Assembly: GCA_946902985.2 (NCBI GenBank)
Contig: OX336391.1
Coordinates: forward strand, 74,129,947-74,193,946
Length of the DNA: 64,000 nt
Reading direction: 5' to 3'
From: Meconema thalassinum
Taxonomy: Eukaryota; Arthropoda; Insecta; Orthoptera; Tettigoniidae
Shown: piece after piece, positions 12,911-25,456 of the stretch
How positions within the stretch are numbered: the first letter of the stretch is position 1
Layout of the letters: every line of letters begins with the position of its first letter
Translations under genes and position numbers: made by a program
Notes under the pieces: generated by a model
What the model saw: the letters and a program-made list of their open reading frames with translations, nothing else
Told to the model about the DNA's origin: nothing
The model's database searches: none

Positions 12911-15900
12911 GCGTTACCGCTTATCCCCTGCCAACTAGTCTGTTCTCTCCCAGCATTACTGCTTATCCCCTGCCAACTAGTCTGATCTCTCCCAGCAAAA
13001 CTGCTTATCCCCTCCCAACTAGTCTGTTCTCTCCCAGCATTACTGCTTATCCCCTGCCAACTAGTCTGATCTCTCCCAGCATTACTGCTTATCCCCTGCC
13101 AACTAGTCTGTTCTCTCCCAGCGTTACCGCTTATCCCCTGCCAACTAGTCTGTTCTCTCCCAGCATTACTGCTTTTCCCCCGCCAACTAGTCTGATCTCT
13201 CCCAGCATTAATGCTTATCCCCTCCCAACTAGTCTGTTCTCTCCCAGCATTACCTTTTATCCCCACCCAACTAGTCTGTTCTCTCCCAGCATTACCGCTA
13301 TCCCCTGCCAACTATCCTGTTCTCTCCCAGCATAACTGCTTATCCCCTGCCAACTAGTCTGATCTCTCCCAGCATAACTGATTATCCCCTCCCAACTAGT
13401 CTGTTCTCTCCCAGCATTACCGCTTATCCCCTCCCAACAAGCCTGTTCTCTCCCAGCATTACTGCTTATCCCCTGCCAACTAGTCTGATCTCTCCCAGCA
13501 TAACCGCTTATCCCCTGCCAACTAGTCTGTTCTCTCCCAGCATTCCTGCTTATCCCCTCCCAACTAGTCTGTTCTCTCCGAGCATTACCACTTATCCCCT
13601 CCCTACTAGTCTGTTCTCTCCCAGCATTCCTGCTTATCCCCTCCCAACTAGTCTGTTCTCTCCCAGCATTACTGCTTATCACCTGCCAACTAGTCTGTTC
13701 CATCCCAACATTAATGCTTATCCCCTCCCAACTAGTCTGTTCTCTCCCAGCATTACCGCTTATCCGCTGCCAATTAGTCTGTTCTCACCCAGCATTACTG
13801 CTTATCCCCTGCCAACTAGTCTGTTCCCTCCCAGCATTACTGCTTATCCCCTCCCAACTAGTCTGTTCTCTCCCAGCATTCCTGTTTATCCCCTCCCAAC
13901 TAGTCCGTTCCCTCCCAGCATAACTGCTTATCCCCTGCGAACTAGTCTGTTCTCTTCCAGTATTACTGCTTATCCCCTGCCAACTAGTCTGTTCTTACCC
14001 AGCATTACTGCTTATCCACACCCAACTAGTCTGTTCTCTCCCAGCATTCCTGCTTATCACCTACCAACTAGGCTGTTCCCTCCCTGCAGTACTGCTTATC
14101 CCCTGCGAACTAGTCTGTTCTCTTCCAGCATTACTGCCTATCCCCTGCCAACTAGTCTGTTCTCTCCCAACATTGCCGCTTATCCCCTGCCAACTAGTCT
14201 GTTCTCTCCCAGCATTACTGCTCATCCCCTGCCAACTAGTCTGTTCCCTCCCAACTAGTCTGTTCTTTCCCAGCATTACTGCTTATCCCCTGCGAACTAG
14301 TCTGTTCTCTTCCAGCATTACTGCCTATCCCCTGCCAACTAGTCTGTTCTCTCCCAGCATTACCGCTTATCCCCTCCCAACTAGTCTGTTCCCTCCCAGC
14401 ATTACTGCTAATCGCCTGCCAACTAGTCTGTTCCCTTCCAGCATTACTGCTTATCCCCTGCCAACTAGTCTGTTCTCTCCCAGCATTATTGCTTATCCCC
14501 TCCCAACTAGTCTGCTCTGCCCCAGCGGTACCGCTTATCCCCTGCCAACTAGTCAGTTCCCTCCCAGCATTACCGCTTATTCCCTCCCTACTGGTCTGTT
14601 CCCTCCCAGCATTACCGATTATCCCCTTCCTATTGGTCTAATATCTTCCAGCTTTACCGCTTATCCCCTCCCAACTAGTCTGTTCTCTCCCAGCATTACT
14701 GCTTATCCCCTGCCAACTAGTCTGTTCTTTCCCAGCATTACTGCTTATCCCCCCCCCCCCAAATAGTCTGTTCCCTCCCAGCATTACTGCTTATCCCCTA
14801 CCAACTAGCCTGTTCTCTTCCAGCATTACCGCTTATCCCGTCCCAACTAGTCTGTTCTCTCCCAGCGTTACCGCTTATCCCCTCCCAACTGGTCTGTTCT
14901 CACACAGTATTCCCGCTTATCCCCTCCCAACTAGTCTGTTCTCTCCCAGCGTTACTGCTTATCCCCTGCCAACTAGTCTGTTCTCCCCAGCATTACCGCT
15001 TATCCCCTCCCAACTAGTATGTTCTCTCCCAGCGTTACTGCTTATCCCCTCCCAACTAGCCTGTTCTTTTCCAGCATTACCGCTTATCCCGTCCCAACTT
15101 GTCTGTTCTCTCCCAGCGTTACCGCTTATCCCCTCCCAACTAGTATGTTCCCTCCCAGTATTACCGCTTATACCTTCCCAAATAGTCTGTTCTCTCCCAG
15201 CGTTACTGCTTGACCCCTGCCAACTAGTCTGTTCACTCCCAGCATTACCACTTATCCCCTCCCAACTAGTCTGTTCTCTTCCAGCATTACCGCTTATCCC
15301 CACCCAACTAGTCTGTTCTCTCCCAGCATTACCGCTTATCCCCTGCCAACTAATCTGTTCTCTCCCAGCATTACTGCTTATTCCCTGCCAACTAGTCTGA
15401 TCTCTCCCAGCAGAACTGCTTATCCCCTCCCAACTAGTCTGTTCTCTCCCAGCATTACCGCTTATCCCCTCCCAAATAGCCTGTTCCCTCCCAGCATTAC
15501 CGCTTATCCCCTCCCAACTAGTCTGTTCTCTCCCAGCGTTACTGCTTATCCCCTGCCAACTAGTCTGTTCTCCCTAGCATTACCGCTTCTCCCCTCCCAA
15601 CCAGTCTGTTCCCTCCCAGCATAACCGCTTATACCTTCCCAAATAGTCTGTTCTCTCCCAGCGTTACTGCTTGACCCCTGCCAACTAGTCAGTTCACTCC
15701 CTGCATTACCACTTATCCCTCCCAACTAGTCTGTTCTCTTCCAGCATTACCGCTTATCCCCACCCAACTAGTCTGTTCTCTCCCAGCATTACCGCTTATC
15801 CCCTGCCAACTAATCTGTTCTCTCCCAGCATTACTGCTTATCCCCAGCCATTTAGTCTGTTCTCCCCAGCATTACTGCTTATCCCCTGCCAACTAGTCTG

Positions 15901-18900
15901 ATCTCTCCCAGCATTACTGCTTATCCCCACCCAACTAGTCTGTTCTCTCCCAGCATTACCGCTTATCCCCTGCCAACAAATCTGTTCTCTCCCAGCATTA
16001 CTGCTTATCCCCTGCCAACTAGTCTGTTCTCTCCCAGCATTACCGCTTATCCCCTGCCAACTAATCTGTTCTCTATCAGTATTACTGCTTATCCCCTGCC
16101 AACTAGTCTGTTCTCCCCCAGCGTTACTGCTTGACCCCTGCCAACTAGTCCGTTAACTCCCAGCATTACCACTTATCCCCTCCCAACTAGTCTGTTCTCT
16201 TCCAGCATTACCTTTTATCCCCACCCAACTAGTCTGTTCTCTCCCAGCATTACCGCTATCCCCTGCCAACTAATCTGTTCCCTCCCGACATTACTGCTTA
16301 TCCCCTGCCAACTAGTCTGATCTCTCCCAGCATAACTGCTTATCCCCTCCCAACTAGTCTGTTCTCTCCCAGCATTACCGCTTATCCCCTCCCAACTAGC
16401 CTGTTCTCTCCCAGCATTACTGCTTATCCCCTGCCAACTAGTCTGATCTCTCCCAGCATAACTGCTTATCCCCTCCCAACTAGTCTGTTCTCTCCCAGCA
16501 TTACCGCTTATCCCCACCCAACTAGCCTGTTCTCTCCCAGCATTACTGCTTATCCCCTCCCAACTAGTCTGTTCTCTCCCAGCGTTACCGCTTATCCCCT
16601 GCCAACTAGTCTGTTCTCTCCCAGCATTACCGCTTATCCCCTCCCAACTAGCCTGTTCTCTCCCAGCATTACTGCTTATCCCCTGCCAACTAGTCTGATC
16701 TCTCCCAGCATAACTTCTTATCCCCTCCCAACTAGTCTGTTCTCTCCCAGCATTACTGCTTATCCCCTGCCAACTAGTCTGATCTCTCCCAGCATTACTG
16801 CTTATCCCCTGCCAACTAGTCTGTTCTCTCCCAGCGTTACCGCTTATCCCCTGCCAACTAGTCTGTTCTCTCCCAGCATTACTGCTTTTCCTCTGTCAAC
16901 TAGTCTGATCTCTCCCAGCATTACTGCTTATCCCCTCCCAACTAGTCTGTTCTCTCCCAGCATTACCTTTTATCCCCACCCAACTAGTCTGTTCTCTCCC
17001 AGCATTACCGCTATCCCCTGCCAACTAATCTGTTCTCTCCCAGCATAACTGCTTATCCCCTGCCAACTAGTCTGATCTCTCCCAGCATAACTGCTTATCC
17101 CCTCGCAACTGGTCTGTTCTCTCCCAGCATTACCGCTTATCCCCTCCCAACTAGCCTGTTCTCTCCCAGCATTACTGCTTATCCCCTCCAAACTAGTCAG
17201 TTCTCTCCTAGCATTACTGCTTAGCCCCTGCCAACTAGTCTGTTCTCTCCCAGCATTACTGCGTATCCCCTGCCAACTAGTCTGTTCCCTCCCAGCATTA
17301 CCGCTTATCCCCTCCCAACTAGCCTGTTCTCTCCCAGCATTACTGCTTATCCCCTCCCAACTAGTCAGTTCTCTCCTAGAATTACTGCTTATCCCCTGCC
17401 AACTAGTCTGTTCTCTCCCAGCATTACCGCTTATCCCCTCCCAACTAGCCTGTTCTCTCCCAGCATTACTGCTTATCCCCTCCCAACTAGTCTGTTCTCT
17501 CCCAGCATTACCGCTTATCCCCTCCCAACTAGTCTGTTCTCTTCCAGCATTACCGCTTATCCCCTCCCAACTAGTCTGTCCTCTCCCAGCATTACCGCTT
17601 TTCCCCTCCCAACTAGCCTGTTCTCTCCCAGCATTACCGCTTATCCCCTCCCAACTAGCCTGTTCTCTCCCAGCATCACTGCTTATCCCCTCCCAACTAG
17701 TCAGTTCTCTCCTAGCATTACTGCTTATCCCCTGCCAACTAGTCTGTTCTCTCCCAGCATTACTGCCTATCCCCTGCCAACTAGTCTGTTCCCTCCCAGC
17801 ATTACCGCTTATCCCCTCCCAACTAGTCTGTTCCATCCCAGCATTACTGCTTATCCCCTGCCAACTAGTCTGTTCCCTCCCAGCATTACCGCTTATCCCC
17901 TCCCAACTAGTCTGTTCCCTCCCAGCATTACGGCTTATCCCCTCCCTAATAGTCTGTTCTCTCCCAGCATTCCTGCTTATCTCCTCCCAACTAGTCTGTT
18001 CTCTCCGAGCATTACCACTTATCCCCTCCCTACTAGTCTGTTCTCTCCCAGCATTCCTGCTTATCCCCTCCCAACTAGTCTGTTCTCTCCCAGCATTACT
18101 GCTTATCCCCTGCCAACTAGTCTGTTCCATCCCAGCATTACCGCTTATCCCCTCCCAACTAGTCTGTTCTCTCCCAGCATTACCGCTTATCCCCTGCCAA
18201 TTAGTCTGTTCTCACCCAGCATTACTGCTTATCCCCTGCCAACTAGTCTGTTCCCTCCCAGCATTACTGCTTATCCCCTCCCAACTAGTCTGTTCTCTCC
18301 CAGCATTCCAGTTTATCCCCTCCCAACTAGTCTGTTCCCTCCCAGCATTACTGCTTATCCCCTGCGAACTAGTCTGTTCTCTTCCAGTATTACTGCTTAT
18401 CCCCTGCCAACTAGTCTGTTCTTTCCCAGCATTACTGCTTATCCACACCCAACAAGTCTGTTCTCTCCCAACATTCCTGCTTATCACCTCCCAACTAGTC
18501 TGTTCCCTCCGGCCGTACTGCTTATCCCCTGCGAACTAGTCTGTTCTCTTCCGGCATTACTGCCTATCCCCTGCCAACTAGTCTGTTCTCAACCAGCATT
18601 GCCGCTTATCCCCTGCCAAATAGTCTGTTCTCTCCCAGCATTACTGCTCATCCCCTGCCAACTAGTCTGTTCCCTCCCAACTAGTCTGTTCTCTCCCAGC
18701 ATTACTGCTTATCCCCTGCCAACTAGTATGTTCATTCCCAGCATTACTGCTTATCCCCCCCCCAAATAGTCTGTTCCCTCCCAGCATTACTGCTTAACCC
18801 CGACAAACTAGCCTGTTCTCTTCCAGCATTACCGCTTATCCCCTCCCAAATAGTCTGTTCTCTCCCAGGATTACTTATCCCCACCCAACTAGTCTGTTCT

Positions 18901-20408
18901 CTCCCAGCATTACCGCTTATCCCCTCCCAACTAGTCTGTTCCCTCCCAGCATTACTGCTAATCGCCTGCCAACTAGTATGTTCCCTTCCAGCATTCCTGT
19001 TTATCCCCTCCCAACTAGTCTGTTCCCTCCCAGCATTACCGCTTATCCCCTCCCAACTAGTCTGTTCCCTCCCAGCATTACCGCTTATCCCCTCCCTACT
19101 AGTCTGTCCCCTCCCAGCATTACCGATTATCCCCTTCCTATTGGTCTGTTATCTTCCAGCTTTACCACTTATCCCCTCCCAACTAGTCTGTTCTCTTCCA
19201 GCATTACCTTTTATCCCCACCCAACTAGTCTGTTCTCTCCCAGCATTACCGCTATCCCCTGCCAACTAATCTGTTCTCTCCCGACATTACTGCTTATCCC
19301 CTGCCAACTAGTCTGATCTCTCCCAGCATAACTGCTTATCCCCTCCCAACTAGTCTGTTCTCTCCCAGCATTACCGCTTATCCCCTCCAAACTAGCCTGT
19401 TCTCTCCCAGCATTACTGCTTATCCACTGCCAACTAGTCTGATCTCTCCCAGCATAACTGCTTATCCCCTCCCAACTAGTCTGTTCTCTCCCAGCATTAC
19501 CGCTTATCCCCTCCCAACTAGCCTGTTCTCTCCCAGCATTACTGCTTATCCCCTCCCAACTAGTCTGTTCTCTCCCAGCGTTACCGCTTATCCCCTGCCA
19601 ACTAGTCTGTTCTCTCCCAGCATTACTGCTTATCCCCTGCCAACTAGTCTGATCTCTCCCAGCAAAACTGCTTATCCCCTCCCAACTAGTCTGTTCTCTC
19701 CCAGCATTACTGCTTATCCCCTGCCAACTAGTCTGATCTCTCCCAGCATTACTGCTTATCCCCTGCCAACTAGTCTGTTCTCTCCCAGCGTTACCGCTTA
19801 TCCCCTGCCAACTAGTCTGTTCTCTCCCAGCATTACTGCTTTTCCCCCGCCAACTAGTCTGATCTCTCCCAGCATTACTGCTTATCCCCTCCCAACTAGT
19901 CTGTTCTCTCCCAGCATTACCTTTTATCCCCACCCAACTAGTCGGTTCTCTCCCAGCATTACCGCTATCCCCTGCCAACTATCCTGTTCTCTCCCAGCAT
20001 AACTGCTTATCCCCTGCCAACTAGTCTGATCTCTTCCAGCATAACTGCTTATCCCCTCCCAACTAGTCTGTTCTCTCCCAGCATTACCGCTTATCCCCTC
20101 CCAACAAGCCTGTTCTCTCCCAGCATTACTGCTTATCCCCTGCCAACTAGTCTGATCTCTCCCAGCATAACCGCTTATCCCCTGCCAACTAGTCTGTTCT
20201 CTCCCAGCATTCCTGCTTATCCCCTCCCAACTAGTCTGTTCTCTCCGAGCATTACCACTTATCCCCTCCCTACTAGTCTGTTCTCTCCCAGCATTCCTGC
20301 TTATCCCCTCCCAACTAGTCTGTTCTCTCCCAGCATTACTGCTTATCACCTGCCAATTAGTCTGTTCCATCCCAGCATTAATGCTTATCCCCTCCCAACT
20401 AGTCTGTT
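12911..20408 (+). repeat. Satellite segmental duplication A, copy 2
   Basis: Collinear with 1-7,540. Matching landmarks are the AGCAAAACTGC monomer near 12,995, the C-tract at 14,749-14,760, the TCCTAGAATTACTGC monomer near 17,375 and the C-tract at 18,755-18,763. It overlaps duplication B, so the region has undergone more than one round of duplication. Confidence 0.85.
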
Positions 20409-23400
20409 CCCTCCCAGCATTACTGCTAATCGCCTGCCAACTAGTCTGTTCCCTTCCAGCATTACTGCTTATCCCCTGCCAACAAGTCTGTTCTCTCCCA
20501 GCATTATTGCTTATCCCCTCCCAACTAGTCTGCTCTGCCCCAGCGGTACCGCTTATCCCCTGCCATCTAGTCTGTTCCCTCCCAGCATTACCGCTTATTC
20601 CCTCCCTACTGGTCTGTTCCCTCCCAGCATTACCGATTATCCCCTTCCTATTGGTCTAATATCTTCCAGCTTTACCGCTTATCCCCTCCCAACTAGTCTG
20701 TTCTCTCCCAGCATTACTGCTTATCCCCTGCCAACTAGTCTGTTCTTTCCCAGCATTACTGCTTATCCCCCCCCCCAAATAGTCTGTTCCCTCCCAGCAT
20801 TACTGCTTATCCCCTACCAACTAGCCTGTTCTCTTCCAGCATTACCGCTTATCCCCTCCCAAATAGTCTCTCTCCCAGGATTACTTATCCCCACCCAACT
20901 GGTCTGTTCTTTCCCAGCATTTTTGCTTATCCACACCAAACTAGTCTGTTCTCTCCCAGCATTCCTGCTTATCACCTCCCAACTAGTCTGTTCTCTCCCA
21001 GCATTACTGCTTATCCCCTGCCAACTAGTCTGTTCTCTCCCAGCATTAGTGCTTATCCCCTCCCAACTAGTCTGCTCTCCCCCAGCATTACTGCTCATCC
21101 CCTGCCATCTAGTCTGTTCCCTCCCAACTAGTCTGTTCTCTCCCAGCATAACTGCTTATCCCCTGCCAACTAGTCTGTTCTCATCCAGCATTGCCGCTTA
21201 TCCCCTGCCAACTAGTCTGTTCTCACCCAGCATTACTGTTTATCCCCTGCCAACTAGTCTGTTCTCTCCCAGCATTACCGCTTACCCCACCCAACTAGTC
21301 TGTTCTCTCCCAGCATTATCGCTTATCCCCTCCCAACTAGTCTGTTCCCTCCCAGCATTACTGCTTATCCCCTGCCAACTAGTCTGTTCTCTCCCAGCAT
21401 TACTGCTTATCCCCTGCCAACTAGTCTGTTCTCTCCCACCATTACTGCTTAACCCCTCCCAACTAGTCTGTTCTCTCCCAGCGTTACCGCTAACCCCCTG
21501 CCAACTAGTCTGTTCTCTCCCAGCATTACTGCTTATCACCTCCCAACTAGTCTGTTCTCTTCCAGCATTACTGCTTATCCCCTGCCAACTAGTCTGTTAT
21601 CTCCAAGCATTACTGCTTATCCCCTCCCAACTAGTCTGTTCCCTCCCAGCATTACTGCTTATCCCCTGCGAACTAGTCTGTTCTCTTCCAGTATTACTGC
21701 TTATCCCCTGCCAACTAGTCTGTTCTTTACCAGCATTACTGCTTATCCACACCCAACTAGTCTGTTCTCTCCCAGCATTCCTGCTTACCACCTCCCAACT
21801 AGTCTGTTCCCTCCCAGCAGTACTGCTTATCCCCTGCGAACTAGTCTGTTCTCTTCCAGCATTACTGCTTATCCGCTGCCAACTAGTGTGTTCTCTCCCA
21901 GCATTGCCGCTTATCCCCTGCCAACTAGTCTGTTCTCTCCCAGCATTACTGCTTATCCCCTGCCAACTAGTATGTTCCCTCCCAACTAGTCTGTTCTCTC
22001 CCAGCATTACTGCTTATCCCCTGCCAACTAGTCTGTTCTCTCCCAACATTACTGCTTATCCCCTCCCAACTAGTCTGTTCACTCCCAGCATTACTGCTTA
22101 TCCCCTGCCAACTAGTCTGTTCCCTCCCAGCATTACCGCTTATCCCCTCCCAACTAGTCTGTTCCCTCCCAGCATTACGGCTTATCCCCTCCCTAATAGT
22201 CTGTTCTCTCCCAGCATTCCTGCTTATCTCCTCCCAACTAGTCTGTTCTCTCCGAGCATTACCACTTATCCCCTCCCTACTAGTCTGTTCTCTCCCAGCA
22301 TTCCTGCTTATCCCCTCCCAACTAGTCTGTTCTCTCCCAGCATTACCGCTTATCCCCTGCCAACTAATCTGTTCTCTCCCAGCATTACTGCTTATTCCCT
22401 GCCAACTAGTCTGATCTCTCCCAGCAGAACTGCTTATCCCCTCCCAACTAGTCTGTTCTCTCCCAGCATTACCGCTTATCCCCTCCCAAATAGCCTGTTC
22501 CCTCCCAGCATTACCGCTTATCCCCTCCCAACTAGTCTGTTCTCTCCCAGCGTTACTGCTTATCCCCTGCCAACTAGTCTGTTCTCCCTAGCATTACCGC
22601 TTCTCCCCTCCCAACCAGTCTGTTCCCTCCCAGCATAACCGCTTATACCTTCCCAAATAGTCTGTTCTCTCCCAGCGTTACTGCTTGACCCCTGCCAACT
22701 AGTCAGTTCACTCCCAGCATTACCACTTATCCCTCCCAACTAGTCTGTTCTCTTCCAGCATTACCGCTTATCCCCACCCAACTAGTCTGTTCTCTCCCAG
22801 CATTACCGCTTATCCCCTGCCAACTAATCTGTTCTCTCCCAGCATTACTGCTTATCCCCAGCCATTTAGTCTGTTCTCCCCAGCATTACTGCTTATCCCC
22901 TGCCAACTAGTCTGATCTCTCCCAGCATTACTGCTTATCCCCACCCAACTAGTCTGTTCTCTCCCAGCATTACCGCTTATCCCCTGCCAACAAATCTGTT
23001 CTCTCCCAGCATTACTGCTTATCCCCTGCCAACTAGTCTGTTCTCTCCCAGCATTACCGCTTATCCCCTGCCAACTAATCTGTTCTCTATCAGTATTACT
23101 GCTTATCCCCTGCCAACTGGTCTGTTCTCCCCCAGCGTTACTGCTTGACCCCTGCCAACTAGTCCGTTAACTCCCAGCATTACCACTTATCCCCTCCCAA
23201 CTAGTCTGTTCTCTTCCAGCATTACCTTTTATCCCCACCCAACTAGTCTGTTCTCTCCCAGCATTACCGCTATCCCCTGCCAACTAATCTGTTCTCTCCC
23301 GACATTACTGCTTATCCCCTGCCAACTAGTCTGATCTCTCCCAGCATAACTGCTTATCCCCTCCCAACTAGTCTGTTCTCTCCCAGCATTACCGCTTATC

Positions 23401-25456
23401 CCCTCCCAACTAGCCTGTTCTCTCCCAGCATTACTGCTTATCCCCTGCCAACTAGTCTGATCTCTCCCAGCATAACTGCTTATCCCCTCCCAACTAGTCT
23501 GTTCTCTCCCAGCATTACCGCTTATCCCCTCCCAACTAGCCTGTTCTCTCCCAGCATTACTGCTTATCCCCTCCCAACTAGTCTGTTCTCTCCCAGCGTT
23601 ACCGCTTATCCCCTGCCAACTAGTCTGTTCTCTCCCAGCATTACCGCTTATCCCCTCCCAACTAGCCTGTTCTCTCCCAGCATTACTGCTTATCCCCTGC
23701 CAACTAGTCTGATCTCTCCCAGCATAACTTCTTATCCCCTCCCAACTAGTCTGTTCTCTCCCAGCATTACTGCTTATCCCCTGCCAACTAGTCTGATCTC
23801 TCCCAGCATTACTGCTTATCCCCTGCCAACTAGTCTGTTCTCTCCCAGCGTTACCGCTTATCCCCTGCCAACTAGTCTGTTCTCTCCCAGCATTACTGCT
23901 TTTCCTCTGTCAACTAGTCTGATCTCTCCCAGCATTACTGCTTATCCCCTCCCAACTAGTCTGTTCTCTCCCAGCATTACCTTTTATCCCCACCCAACTA
24001 GTCTGTTCTCTCCCAGCATTACCGCTATCCCCTGCCAACTAATCTGTTCTCTCCCAGCATAACTGCTTATCCCCTGCCAACTAGTCTGATCTCTCCCAGC
24101 ATAACTGCTTATCCCCTCGCAACTGGTCTGTTCTCTCCCAGCATTACCGCTTATCCCCTCCCAACTAGCCTGTTCTCTCCCAGCATTACTGCTTATCCCC
24201 TCCAAACTAGTCAGTTCTCTCCTAGCATTACTGCTTAGCCCCTGCCAACTAGTCTGTTCTCTCCCAGCATTACTGCGTATCCCCTGCCAACTAGTCTGTT
24301 CCCTCCCAGCATTACCGCTTATCCCCTCCCAACTAGCCTGTTCTCTCCCAGCATTACTGCTTATCCCCTCCCAACTAGTCAGTTCTCTCCTAGAATTACT
24401 GCTTATCCCCTGCCAACTAGTCTGTTCTCTCCCAGCATTACCGCTTATCCCCTCCCAACTAGCCTGTTCTCTCCCAGCATTACTGCTTATCCCCTCCCAA
24501 CTAGTCTGTTCTCTCCCAGCATTACCGCTTATCCCCTCCCAACTAGTCTGTTCTCTTCCAGCATTACCGCTTATCCCCTCCCAAGTAGTCTGTCCTCTCC
24601 CAGCATTACCGCTTTTCCCCTCCCAACTAGCCTGTTCTCTCCCAGCATTACCGCTTATCCCCTCCCAACTAGCCTGTTCTCTCCCAGCATCACTGCTTAT
24701 CCCCTCCCAACTAGTCAGTTCTCTCCTAGCATTACTGCTTATCCCCTGCCAACTAGTCTGTTCTCTCCCAGCATTACTGCCTATCCCCTGCCAACTAGTC
24801 TGTTCCCTCCCAGCATTACCGCTTATCCCCTCCCAACTAGTCTGTTCCATCCCAGCATTACTGCTTATCCCCTGCCAACTAGTCTGTTCCCTCCCAGCAT
24901 TACCGCTTATCCCCTCCCAACTAGTCTGTTCCCTCCCAGCATTACGGCTTATCCCCTCCCTAATAGTCTGTTCTCTCCCAGCATTCCTGCTTATCTCCTC
25001 CCAACTAGTCTGTTCTCTCCGAGCATTACCACTTATCCCCTCCCTACTAGTCTGTTCTCTCCCAGCATTCCTGCTTATCCCCTCCCAACTAGTCTGTTCT
25101 CTCCCAGCATTACTGCTTATCCCCTGCCAACTAGTCTGTTCCATCCCAGCATTACCGCTTATCCCCTCCCAACTAGTCTGTTCTCTCCCAGCATTACCGC
25201 TTATCCCCTGCCAATTAGTCTGTTCTCACCCAGCATTACTGCTTATCCCCTGCCAACTAGTCTGTTCCCTCCCAGCATTACTGCTTATCCCCTCCCAACT
25301 AGTCTGTTCTCTCCCAGCATTCCAGTTTATCCCCTCCCAACTAGTCTGTTCCCTCCCAGCATTACTGCTTATCCCCTGCGAACTAGTCTGTTCTCTTCCA
25401 GTATTACTGCTTATCCCCTGCCAACTAGTCTGTTCTTTCCCAGCATTACTGCTTAT
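14749..25456 (+). repeat. Satellite tandem duplication B, copy 1 (about 10.7 kb)
   Basis: Starts and ends at a C-tract (14,749 and 25,457) and is followed directly by a second copy. Offsets to copy 2 are 10,708 at the left, 10,746 in the middle and 10,577-10,579 from about 17,750 on. They change by whole monomers: four monomers are missing in copy 2 near 27.95 kb, one is gained near 31.83 kb and one lost near 33.72 kb. Confidence 0.85.
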
